Part shown: in pieces, positions 9,390-15,804 of the stretch
Layout: each line of letters starts with the position of its first letter
Position numbering within the stretch: position 1 is the first letter of the stretch
From: CAMLLJ01 sp035759585
Lineage (GTDB): Bacteria; Gemmatimonadota; Gemmatimonadetes; Gemmatimonadales; GWC2-71-9
Direction: 5' to 3'
Length of the DNA: 36,795 bases
Assembly: GCA_035759585.1 (NCBI GenBank)
Contig: DASTUP010000146.1
Location: forward strand, 1-36,795
The notes under the pieces: generated by a model
What the model was told of the DNA's origin: nothing
Seen by the model: the letters and a program-made list of their open reading frames with translations, nothing else
Database searches by the model: none
Translations under genes and position numbers: made by a program

Positions 9390-11603
9390 ATGCCTCCCTT
9401 CCGCGACCGGCCGATTCGTCAGAAGGTGATCATCCTCATCTTCGTCGCGAGTCTCGTGGGGCTTCTCTTTGCGGCAACGTTCGTGTCCATCTACGACGCC
9501 GTGAGCTTCCGGCGCCGCGCGGTGAACGATGCCAGGGCGCTCGCCGGGGTGGTCAGTGCGAATGCGATCTCGGCGATCGTCTTCGACGACACGGCCACCG
9601 CGCGCGAGGACCTCGCCACGCTTGCCGATCGCCGGGAGATCGGCTCCGCGGCGATCTATCTCCCCGGGGGGCGGGAATTCGCCCGGTACACCCGGCCGGG
9701 CGGCCCGGCCGCGGTGGCGGAGCCGCCGGGCAGGGAGGAAACGGCGTTCCTGTCGGACCGCCTCATTTCCGTGACGCGACTGGAATCGAACGGGGAGCAT
9801 CGTGGCTGGCTTCGGATCCAGTACATGGTGCCGGGTTTCGAGAGCCGCATTCCGCAGTACGCGATGGTCGCGGCGGCCGTCCTCGCCGCACTGGGTGCCG
9901 CAGCGGCGCTGCTCCTCGGAACGCTCGGCCGCTCGGTCTCGAGGCCGCTTCACCAGCTCGCCGATACGGCGCGGGCGCTCGCCGCGACGAACGACCTGCG
10001 GATTCGCGCCACCAGGCACGCCGACGACGAGATCGGCTCCGTGACGGCTGCGTTCAACCGGATGCTCGACGCGCTCGAGGAGCGCGAGGCGGCCCTCGCA
10101 GACCGCGCGCGAGCACTGCGTGAGAGCGAAGAGCGGCTTCGCCTCGCCCTTGGTGCCGCGACGATGCAGACGTGGGTCATGCCGCTGGCCTCCGACGGGG
10201 AGCGCGTGACCGCCGAGCCGGGCGCCATGGCACAGTTCCTCGGCGGGATCCATGCGGACGACCGCGCGTCCCTGGAGGCGGCCATCGAAAAGGCAGCGAC
10301 TTCCGGAGGGGGACTCGAGGCCGAGTTTCGCACGGCGGCGACCGGTGGACCGGAGCGGCGGATCGCGCTGCGCGGCCACGTCTCGGCAGAGCACGGCGGG
10401 CGGGCGGCACAGCTCATCGGCGTGGCTCAGGATGTCACGGGACGACGCCAGCTCGAGGAGCAGCTCCTCCAGGCGCAGAAGATGGAGGCGATCGGCAACC
10501 TCGCCGGCGGGATCGCGCACGACTTCAACAACCTGCTCACCGGGATGATCGGTCACCTGAAGTTCGTGCAGCGTGCCGTGGAACCCGGCACGCAGGTGCG
10601 CGCCGACGTGGACGAAATCGAGCGCGCCGCCCGCCGCGCAGCCGCGCTCACGTCGCAGCTGCTCTCGTACGCGAGGCGGCAGATGGTGACCCCGACCGTC
10701 GTCGATGTGAACGCCGCCGTCGTCGCGATCGAGCCGATGCTCCAGCGCGCGCTCGGCGAGACGATCACCGTGGAGGCGCAGCTCGACGAGCGCGTCGCGC
10801 CCGTGCGCGTGGATGGGGGTCAGCTCGAGCAGGTGCTCGTCAACCTCGCGGTGAACGCGCGCGATGCCATGCGCGGTGGCGGGCGCCTCACGATCACGAC
10901 CGCTTCGCGGGAAGTGAGCGACGCCGCCGCAGGCGACGGCAAGGCGGGCCCATACTCCGAGATCGCCGTCGCCGACACCGGTGAGGGGATCGCGCCGGAG
11001 GTGCTCCCGCACATTTTCGAGCCGTTCTACACCACGAAGCCGGTGGGCCAGGGCACCGGGCTCGGGCTTGCGATGTGCTACGGCATTGTCAGGCAGGCCG
11101 ACGGCCATATCCGGGTCGAGAGCGAACCGGGAAAGGGAACCACGGTTCGCATCCGTCTGCCCGCCCTGCCCGAGGTTTCGGGAGCTCCCGTGACACCTCC
11201 ACCGCTGCCGGCCGACACTGCGGGCGGCCACGAATCCGTCCTGCTCGCGGAGGACAATCCCGCCATCCGCGAGCTCGCCGCGCGCACCCTGCGCGAAGCC
11301 GGCTACCAGGTCACCGAGGCCGAGGACGGCGCGCGCGCGCGCGAGCTGGCCGACGTTCCGGGCGCCGCGTTCGACCTGCTCGTGACCGACGTCGTGATGC
11401 CGGGGCAGACCGGGCGCGAGCTTGCGGCGGCGCTCCGGAAATCGCGGCCGAGCCTGCCGGTGGTGTTCATGTCCGGTTACTCGGACGTGGCGGGAGACGG
11501 CCACGATCCCGCCGATCCCTTCCTCCCCAAGCCATTTGCGCCCGATGATCTCCGGCGTGCGGCGCGGCAGGCGCTCGACGCCAGAAGGGGTGCGACGGCC
11601 TAG
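9390..11603 (+). CDS. hybrid sensor histidine kinase with CHASE8-like sensor
   Basis: This 737-residue inner-membrane kinase starts with TM1 (about 12-32). A periplasmic domain follows (about 33-150) with the CHASE8-like run SIYDAVSFRRRAVNDARALA, then ISAIVFDDTATAREDL and REIGSAAIYLPGG. Next come TM2 (about 157-177), HAMP (about 178-232), a PAS-like region (about 250-355) and the HisKA domain with His377 in GGIAHDFNNLL. The ATPase has VNLAVNARDAM, ADTGEGI and GTGLGLAMCYG, and a C-terminal receiver has Asp667 in LVTDVVMP and LPKPF. CHASE8 is the domain that YfiR controls in YfiN, so the neighbouring YfiR-like protein is the natural partner. No output domain is fused. The phosphate may go to the free receiver at 6395 or to a regulator elsewhere. 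Confidence 0.93.
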   Translation: MPPFRDRPIRQKVIILIFVASLVGLLFAATFVSIYDAVSFRRRAVNDARALAGVVSANAISAIVFDDTATAREDLATLADRREIGSAAIYLPGGREFARYTRPGGPAAVAEPPGREETAFLSDRLISVTRLESNGEHRGWLRIQYMVPGFESRIPQYAMVAAAVLAALGAAAALLLGTLGRSVSRPLHQLADTARALAATNDLRIRATRHADDEIGSVTAAFNRMLDALEEREAALADRARALRESEERLRLALGAATMQTWVMPLASDGERVTAEPGAMAQFLGGIHADDRASLEAAIEKAATSGGGLEAEFRTAATGGPERRIALRGHVSAEHGGRAAQLIGVAQDVTGRRQLEEQLLQAQKMEAIGNLAGGIAHDFNNLLTGMIGHLKFVQRAVEPGTQVRADVDEIERAARRAAALTSQLLSYARRQMVTPTVVDVNAAVVAIEPMLQRALGETITVEAQLDERVAPVRVDGGQLEQVLVNLAVNARDAMRGGGRLTITTASREVSDAAAGDGKAGPYSEIAVADTGEGIAPEVLPHIFEPFYTTKPVGQGTGLGLAMCYGIVRQADGHIRVESEPGKGTTVRIRLPALPEVSGAPVTPPPLPADTAGGHESVLLAEDNPAIRELAARTLREAGYQVTEAEDGARARELADVPGAAFDLLVTDVVMPGQTGRELAAALRKSRPSLPVVFMSGYSDVAGDGHDPADPFLPKPFAPDDLRRAARQALDARRGATA

Positions 11604-11640
11604 GGAGCTGTCACCGCGAGAGCCCTTCCTCCGTATGGCT

Positions 11641-11677
11641 CCCCGATCGACCATCGACCTTTCCATCGGGGGTTTTC
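11641..11677 (+). terminator. hairpin with T-run, terminator or RBS-masking element
   Basis: CCCCGAT at 11641-11647 pairs with ATCGGGG at 11665-11671 around a 17-base loop, followed by GTTTT (11672-11676) and then the next ATG at 11678. It could end transcription of the kinase operon. However, the descending arm also carries the only G-rich ribosome site of the next gene, so the hairpin may instead control its translation. The large loop makes it a weak terminator. Confidence 0.45.
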
Positions 11678-12208
11678 ATGCGTAGCGCTTTTCCCGCCCT
11701 GTCCATGACGTTCGTCCTCCTCTCGACCGCGGCCTCGAGCCTGCGCGCCCAGACCACCCCGGTGCAGCCCGGCGTACCGGTGGCTCAAAGTGCGGAAGAC
11801 GAACGCGGAGTCCTAGCAGCCATCGATACGTTCCTCATCGGCCTCCGCACGCAGGACACGGCTCTCATGGCCCGGCAGGTGGACAGCCTCACCCGCTTCA
11901 CGCTGCTCCGGCCGAGTCCGGCGGGAACGCGCATCATGCTGCTCACGCCGGCGCAGTTCATGGCCGCGGTGACCCGCCCGGGCCAGCCCGCGCTCGACGA
12001 GCCGATCCGGAACCCGGTGGTGCACGTGGATGGCGATCTCGCGTCGGTCTGGGCGGAGTATCAGGTGCGGATCGACGGAAGGGTGAGCCACTGCGGCTTC
12101 GACGCTTTCCATCTGGCGCGGCTGGCGGGGCGCTGGAAGATCCTCAACGTGAGCGACACGTTCCGGCGGGCAGGCTGCGGCGACATGTGGCCGGCGGCCG
12201 GGAGGTAG
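11678..12208 (+). CDS. secreted NTF2/SnoaL-like protein
   Basis: This 176-residue protein has a signal peptide (about 1-24, ending SLRAQ). It appears to adopt the cone-shaped NTF2/SnoaL-like fold seen in DUF4440-type proteins: an opening helix (VLAAIDTFLIGLRTQDTALM), then strands around NPVVHVDGDLASVWAEYQV, and the closing GFDAFHLARLAGRWKILNVSDTF. The end pattern 'FxLxRxxGxWKIxxxxDT' is characteristic. Two cysteines (SHCGF and AGCGD) could form a disulfide. No catalytic residues can be assigned, since the family includes enzymes and pure binding proteins. It is followed within 80 bases by a second protein of the same fold class. Whether it belongs functionally to the kinase operon just upstream is unclear because of the hairpin between them. 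Confidence 0.82.
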   Translation: MRSAFPALSMTFVLLSTAASSLRAQTTPVQPGVPVAQSAEDERGVLAAIDTFLIGLRTQDTALMARQVDSLTRFTLLRPSPAGTRIMLLTPAQFMAAVTRPGQPALDEPIRNPVVHVDGDLASVWAEYQVRIDGRVSHCGFDAFHLARLAGRWKILNVSDTFRRAGCGDMWPAAGR

Positions 12209-12287
12209 CGGGACCCTTACGCATTCCGGGATACGGGGTAGGATAGGGCATTCCCAGCCAGTCCAACCTCGTGCCAGGAGCTTTCCC

Positions 12288-12755
12288 ATGTCGGTCCGGA
12301 CTTCGTTGTCTCGTGCCTTGCTGTTCGCACTGATGCTGGCGCCGTCACTCGCCTTTGCCCAGGGCATCGCGGCGGATCGGCAACGCCTCCGCACCGCCAT
12401 GGATGACCTCCGCGCGCTGCGCACGGAATACGTCGAGATGTACAACAAGAAGGATGCTGCCGGCGTCACGAACCTGTACGCGGACGACGCCATAGTGATC
12501 CAGCCCGATGGAACGATGCTCACCGGCACCGAGGAGATCGGCAAGGCAATGACCGAGGAATCGAAGGACTGGGCGCACGCGGTGATCGAGTCCGACACGC
12601 TCCGCGTCTATGGCAGCACGGCTGTCGATATCGGCTCGTTCACGACTCACCCTGCCGGGGGCGGGGAGCAGAAGATGCGCTACACCTCGGTATTGCGGCG
12701 CGGCATGAACGGATGGAAGCTGACCCATGTCGTGGTAATGGCGCCCACCAAGTAA
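12288..12755 (+). CDS. secreted DUF4440/SnoaL-like protein
   Basis: This is a 155-residue exported protein with a clear signal peptide (about 1-25, ending AFAQG). One SnoaL-like domain follows: a long helix (LRALRTEYVEMYNKKDAAGV), then TNLYADDAIVIQPDG, a helix with GTEEIGKAMTEE, and closing strands TAVDIGSFTTHP and MRYTSVLRRGMNGWKLTHVV. This is the standard DUF4440 layout, with the usual YADDA-type motif. The ATG at 12288 is preceded by CAGGAG at a good distance. It has its own short upstream gap of 79 bases. It shares the fold of the preceding gene but little sequence, so a recent duplication is unlikely. Ligand or activity is unknown. Confidence 0.85.
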   Translation: MSVRTSLSRALLFALMLAPSLAFAQGIAADRQRLRTAMDDLRALRTEYVEMYNKKDAAGVTNLYADDAIVIQPDGTMLTGTEEIGKAMTEESKDWAHAVIESDTLRVYGSTAVDIGSFTTHPAGGGEQKMRYTSVLRRGMNGWKLTHVVVMAPTK

Positions 12756-12771
12756 CGATCCGGCCGGGCGG

Positions 12772-12799
12772 CTGCGCGGCGTCCCGCGCAGTCGCTCGG
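12772..12799 (+). terminator. possible weak terminator
   Basis: CTGCGCGG (12772-12779) and CCGCGCAG (12784-12791) form a perfect 8-bp stem with a CGTC loop just after the DUF4440 gene. The T-rich stretch (ATTCTTTCTC) begins only about ten bases later, so it is not a textbook intrinsic terminator. Confidence 0.35.
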
Positions 12800-12839
12800 C
12801 ATTCTTTCTCCTGATCCTGCCGGAATCATTTACTCCGCC

Positions 12840-13898
12840 TTGCCCCATCCGACCGACCCGATCCTGGCGCGTGAGCTCGTACTGCGGCACGGCTGGAACG
12901 CCACCGCCTATCAGATCCTCAACCCCGGCATCGCCCACTGGTTCTCCGCCGAGCGCGATGCCGTGGTCGGTTACGTGACCCGCGCGGGTGTGCGCGTCGT
13001 CGCCGGTGCGCCGGTGGCATCCGGGACCCGGCTCGGCGACGTCGCGCGCGAGTTCGAGGCGGATGCGAAGCGGGAAGGCGAGACGGTCTGCTACTTCTGT
13101 GCCGAGGCCCGGCTCGAGGGCATCCTGGCCCGGGACCCCTCACACGACTTTGTCCTGCTGGGCGCACAACCCGCGTGGGATCCCGCGGCGTGGGTTGCCG
13201 CAACCGCGTCGCACGCTTCGCTGCGCGCCCAGTTCTCGCGCGCGCGGCGGAAGGGAATCACCGTCCGCGAGGAGCAGCCATCCCGCGCGGAAAATGATCC
13301 TTCACTGGCCGCATGCCTCGAGCGCTGGCTGGCCACGCGCGGGCTCCCGCCGCTCCACTTTCTCATCGAGCCCGACACGCTCTCGAGCCTCCGCGACCGG
13401 CGGATTTTCGTTGCGCGGCGCGGAGATGCGAGCGTCGGATTCGTCGTGGCCTCGGTGATCCCGGCCCGCGCGGGGTGGTTGATCGAGCAGTTCGTCCGCG
13501 CGCCCGAGGCGCCGAACGGGACGATGGAGCTCCTGCTCGACACCGCCGTACGCGCGCTTGCGAGGGACGGTGCGCGCTACGTGAGCCTCGGTCTCGCGCC
13601 GCTTGCAACGGGGCGGGTGCCCAGCCCGGCATCCGCGGCACCGGTGTGGCTCCGTGCGCTGTTCGGATGGATGCGCGCGCACGGCAGGCGCTTCTTCAAC
13701 TTCGGCGGCCTCGAGGCGTTCAAGGCGAAATTCTCGCCCGATCGCTGGGAGCCGGTGTACGCGATCTATAATGGACCGAGGGTGACGCCACGGGTGGTCT
13801 ACGCGATCGCGGCGGCATTCACCGGAGGATCCCCGGTCTCGACCTTCGCGAGAGGTCTCGGGTGGGCGGTGCGACGGGAGCTGACCGGGTCCGTCTGA
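12840..13898 (+). CDS. DUF2156 / phosphatidylglycerol lysyltransferase-like GNAT protein
   Basis: The 352-residue protein resembles the soluble C-terminal catalytic domain of MprF-type aminoacyl-phosphatidylglycerol synthases (DUF2156), a tandem GNAT fold that transfers an aminoacyl group from tRNA to lipid. Family features are the opening LVLRHGWNATAYQILNPGI, then VVGYVTRAGVRVVAGAPVAS, RRKGITVRE, a long helix ending WLATRGLPPLHFLIEP, and FGGLEAFKAKFSPDRWEPVY near the end, where such proteins bind the donor. The membrane flippase half is absent, so this is a stand-alone transferase and its acceptor is uncertain. The start is taken as TTG 12840 because it gives the usual N-terminus and no ATG or GTG lies nearby. 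There is no Shine-Dalgarno. A tRNA-Ser gene follows 73 bases later. Confidence 0.78.
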   Translation: MPHPTDPILARELVLRHGWNATAYQILNPGIAHWFSAERDAVVGYVTRAGVRVVAGAPVASGTRLGDVAREFEADAKREGETVCYFCAEARLEGILARDPSHDFVLLGAQPAWDPAAWVAATASHASLRAQFSRARRKGITVREEQPSRAENDPSLAACLERWLATRGLPPLHFLIEPDTLSSLRDRRIFVARRGDASVGFVVASVIPARAGWLIEQFVRAPEAPNGTMELLLDTAVRALARDGARYVSLGLAPLATGRVPSPASAAPVWLRALFGWMRAHGRRFFNFGGLEAFKAKFSPDRWEPVYAIYNGPRVTPRVVYAIAAAFTGGSPVSTFARGLGWAVRRELTGSV

Positions 13899-13971
13899 CG
13901 TGGCGGGCAGGTGTTCGCCTCGCTCACAGCGGCTACCGGATGGACCGTGGATCTTCTATTTTTCGACCGCT

Positions 13972-14058
13972 GGACAGGTGTCCGAGTGGCTGAAGGAACC
14001 GGTCTCGAAAACCGGCATACCCGCAAGGGTATCGTGGGTTCGAATCCCACCCTGTCCG
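13972..14058 (+). tRNA. tRNA-Ser (anticodon CGA)
   Basis: The acceptor arm GGACAGG pairs with CCTGTCC and is followed by discriminator G, as expected for tRNA-Ser. The anticodon stem CCGGT/ACCGG encloses loop CTCGAAA with anticodon CGA at 14006-14008, which reads UCG. The long variable arm TACCC-GCAA-GGGTA is the class II signature, and the T-loop is GGTTCGAATCC. CCA is not encoded. The next reading frame starts one base after the discriminator. Confidence 0.97.
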
Positions 14059-14059
14059 T

Positions 14060-14263
14060 ATGACGCTCCCGCTGCTCCTCCTCGCTGCGCTGCAGGCCGC
14101 ACCCGCGGCGAGCCTCGGCGATCTCGATGGCAATTACTGCCTCGAGACCGGCTACTGCCGGGCGCCGGACGACGGGTACGCGAAGCCCCCCGCAGGACTT
14201 CTCTTCCTGGCCACAGGGCTGGTCGCGCTCGGCGTGATCCAGTTCCGCCGGCGGCCTGACTGA
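14060..14263 (+). CDS. small membrane-anchored exported protein abutting tRNA
   Basis: I do not recognise this 67-residue protein. It has a hydrophobic N-terminus (LPLLLLAALQAAPAAS, signal-peptide-like) and a short polar segment of about 23 residues with two cysteines (NYCLETGYCRAPDD). A Pro-Pro turn then leads into a second hydrophobic helix (AGLLFLATGLVALGVI) and a basic end (QFRRRPD). This is the architecture of sortase- or exosortase-type tails, but without LPXTG or PEP. The ATG is at 14060 while the upstream tRNA ends at 14058, so no Shine-Dalgarno outside the tRNA is possible. Processing of the tRNA 3' end would leave a nearly leaderless message. It may be a real miniprotein; the sequence composition argues for it, but expression is unproven. 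Confidence 0.55.
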   Translation: MTLPLLLLAALQAAPAASLGDLDGNYCLETGYCRAPDDGYAKPPAGLLFLATGLVALGVIQFRRRPD

Positions 14264-14297
14264 CGCTCGTCCGCCCACTTCAGGAGAGGGGATATCG

Positions 14298-14636
14298 ATG
14301 GCCAGCCTGATCGAGAGTCACATCTACGTCGGGATCCGGGGACACGTGCTCGCGCTCGACGGGCCTACGGGCACCGAGCGGTGGCGCACGAAGCTGGTGG
14401 GCTCGGATTTCGTCCACGTCGTGAGCGACGGAAACCGCCTCTTTGCCGCAGCGCGCGGCGAGCTCTTCTGCCTCGACGGCGCCACCGGCGCGATCCTGTG
14501 GCACAACAAGCTGCCGGGCATGGGCCAGGGCCTGGTAAGTCTGCTCCCCGGCACCGCGCTCCAGGCATCGAACGACGTGCCGCTCACGGAACAGCAGCGC
14601 CGCCGCCGGGCCGGCGCGGCCGCCGCCGCAACCTGA
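14298..14636 (+). CDS. short PQQ/BamB-like beta-propeller repeat protein
   Basis: This 112-residue protein carries two propeller-blade repeats of the PQQ-like type: GIRGHVLALDGPTGTERWRT and AARGELFCLDGATGAILWHN. Both show the typical 'vyaLDaxTGxxxW' pattern. A polar, Arg/Ala-rich tail follows (QQRRRRAGAAAAAT). Full propellers need seven or eight blades, so it must oligomerise, be a fragment, or serve some other role. No signal peptide is visible, so it is probably cytoplasmic, unlike BamB. The ATG is well supported by GGAGAGGGG about eight bases upstream, so the gene looks maintained and not degraded. It lies between the two tRNA-Ser genes. Its function is unknown. Confidence 0.75.
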   Translation: MASLIESHIYVGIRGHVLALDGPTGTERWRTKLVGSDFVHVVSDGNRLFAAARGELFCLDGATGAILWHNKLPGMGQGLVSLLPGTALQASNDVPLTEQQRRRRAGAAAAAT

Positions 14637-14648
14637 CGGGTTCCGACC

Positions 14649-14677
14649 TTCCGACTTCTCTCCTCCCCGCCTAGTTT
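14649..14677 (+). promoter_or_regulatory. candidate promoter of tRNA-Ser(GGA)
   Basis: TTCCGA (14649-14654), a 17-base spacer and TAGTTT (14672-14677) lie 11 bases before the mature tRNA start, an apt distance for a tRNA promoter. The match to sigma-70 consensus is only moderate. Confidence 0.4.
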
Positions 14678-14688
14678 TCCGCGCCCAA

Positions 14689-14775
14689 GGACAGGTGGCC
14701 GAGTGGTTTAAGGCGCACGCCTGGAACGCGTGTGTACGTGAAAGCGTACCGTGGGTTCGAATCCCACCCTGTCCG
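14689..14775 (+). tRNA. tRNA-Ser (anticodon GGA)
   Basis: Acceptor GGACAGG/CCTGTCC with discriminator G matches the first tRNA-Ser. The anticodon stem CACGC/GCGTG holds loop CTGGAAC, giving anticodon GGA at 14723-14725 (reads UCC and UCU). The long variable arm GTACG/CGTAC marks class II. The last 27 bases, through the first base past the discriminator, are identical to those of the tRNA at 13972. CCA is not encoded. Confidence 0.97.
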
Positions 14776-14799
14776 TTCCCCGCCTCGGCGGGACCCGCG

Positions 14800-15804
14800 A
14801 TGCGACCGCATCGATTCGCTTCCCTCATCATCGCGGCATTGGCGTGCGCCCGGCCGGGCGCGGCGCCTTCCGCACCCGATCGACCCACGCCGACGCCGGA
14901 GTCCGCGCACATCGATCTCGAGGTGTCCGGTGAGGGGTTCCCGGTCTACCGGATTCCCGCGCTCGCCGGTTCGCGTACCGGCATCCTGCTCGCGGCATAC
15001 GATGGCCGTCCGAGTGGCGCCGATGTACCGAGTGATATCGCGCTGCTTCTCCGGCGCAGCCTCGATGGCGGCGCGACCTGGCTCTCTCGCCAGGTGATTC
15101 GCCGCGGTCCGGCGGCGAACGGATATGGCGACCCGAGCTTCGTCGTGGATCGCGAGACGGGGCGCATCTTCCTGTTTCACGCGGCGTCGATCGATCAGGG
15201 GTTCACCGGATCGGGCACGGGGAACGACGACGACGATCCCGCAATTCTGCAGCAATACGTGGTTCGCTTCGCGGGGACCACCTGGGCGGCGAGCGCATTC
15301 AGCGACGACCATGGACGGAGCTGGCGGATGGGCGACCTTGCCGGACCCGGGGTCGACGAGAACAAGGTCGTTGAGCTGGCCGATGGCCGGCTGATGCTCA
15401 ACAGCCGCGCCACGCCACACCGGCTCGTGGCGGATTCGAGTGACGGCGGCGCCACGTGGTCAGCGCTTCTGCCGGACTCGCAGCTCGTCGATCCCGGGAA
15501 CAACGGGTCGATCATCCGCTATGCCCCCGACGCCGGGCCGGACGATCGCCGCTCCCGCTGGCTCCTTTTCAGCAACACCGCCCCGAGCGACGTCCGCAGG
15601 AGCCTGACCGTACGGCATTCGTGTGACGGTGGCCGCAGCTGGGCCGTCACCCGGGTCATCGGGGCGGGAAATGCCGCATACTCGACGCTGGCCGTGCTTC
15701 CGTCCGGCAGGAGGCGGCCTGCGCCGATTCAGGGGCTTCGGGAACCAATACGCCGCCACCGGCGTAGTCTCCATATGTGCCATACCGGGAGTTGCCGATG
15801 CTGA
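14800..15804 (+). CDS. exo-alpha-sialidase-like protein, C-terminus abnormal
   Basis: This exported protein of 334 residues is a GH33-type sialidase-like six-bladed propeller. Visible elements are the first arginine motif VYRIPALAGS and Asp boxes SLDGGATW, SDDHGRSW, SSDGGATW and SCDGGRSW. ENKVVELADGRLMLNSR covers the catalytic Glu and second Arg region, and NAAYSTLAVLPSG carries the expected Tyr. After that point homologues normally run on with a 'GLLYE' strand whose Glu steadies the first Arg. Here the frame turns into an Arg-rich run (RRRPAPIQGLREPIRRHRR) and stops, overlapping msrP by seven bases. The tail therefore looks replaced or frameshifted and activity is doubtful. The start is ATG 14800, not the open frame through the tRNA. 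An N-terminal hydrophobic run ending in ALAC suggests a possible but imperfect lipobox. Confidence 0.75.
   Translation: MRPHRFASLIIAALACARPGAAPSAPDRPTPTPESAHIDLEVSGEGFPVYRIPALAGSRTGILLAAYDGRPSGADVPSDIALLLRRSLDGGATWLSRQVIRRGPAANGYGDPSFVVDRETGRIFLFHAASIDQGFTGSGTGNDDDDPAILQQYVVRFAGTTWAASAFSDDHGRSWRMGDLAGPGVDENKVVELADGRLMLNSRATPHRLVADSSDGGATWSALLPDSQLVDPGNNGSIIRYAPDAGPDDRRSRWLLFSNTAPSDVRRSLTVRHSCDGGRSWAVTRVIGAGNAAYSTLAVLPSGRRRPAPIQGLREPIRRHRRSLHMCHTGSCRC

Noticed and set aside
8643..11666. A 1007-codon open frame on the minus strand
   Set aside because: It is antisense to the receptor, YfiR and kinase genes, is Arg/His/Gly-rich with no domain, and arises from GC-rich codon bias.
13972..14775. 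An integrated genomic island between the tRNA-Ser genes
   Set aside because: No integrase, transposase or base-composition change; the 27-base repeats are explained by two isoacceptors sharing the T-arm and acceptor sequence.
14695..14799. Longer N-terminus for the sialidase reading through the tRNA-Ser
   Set aside because: That frame lies within the tRNA gene; ATG 14800 starts a proper export signal.
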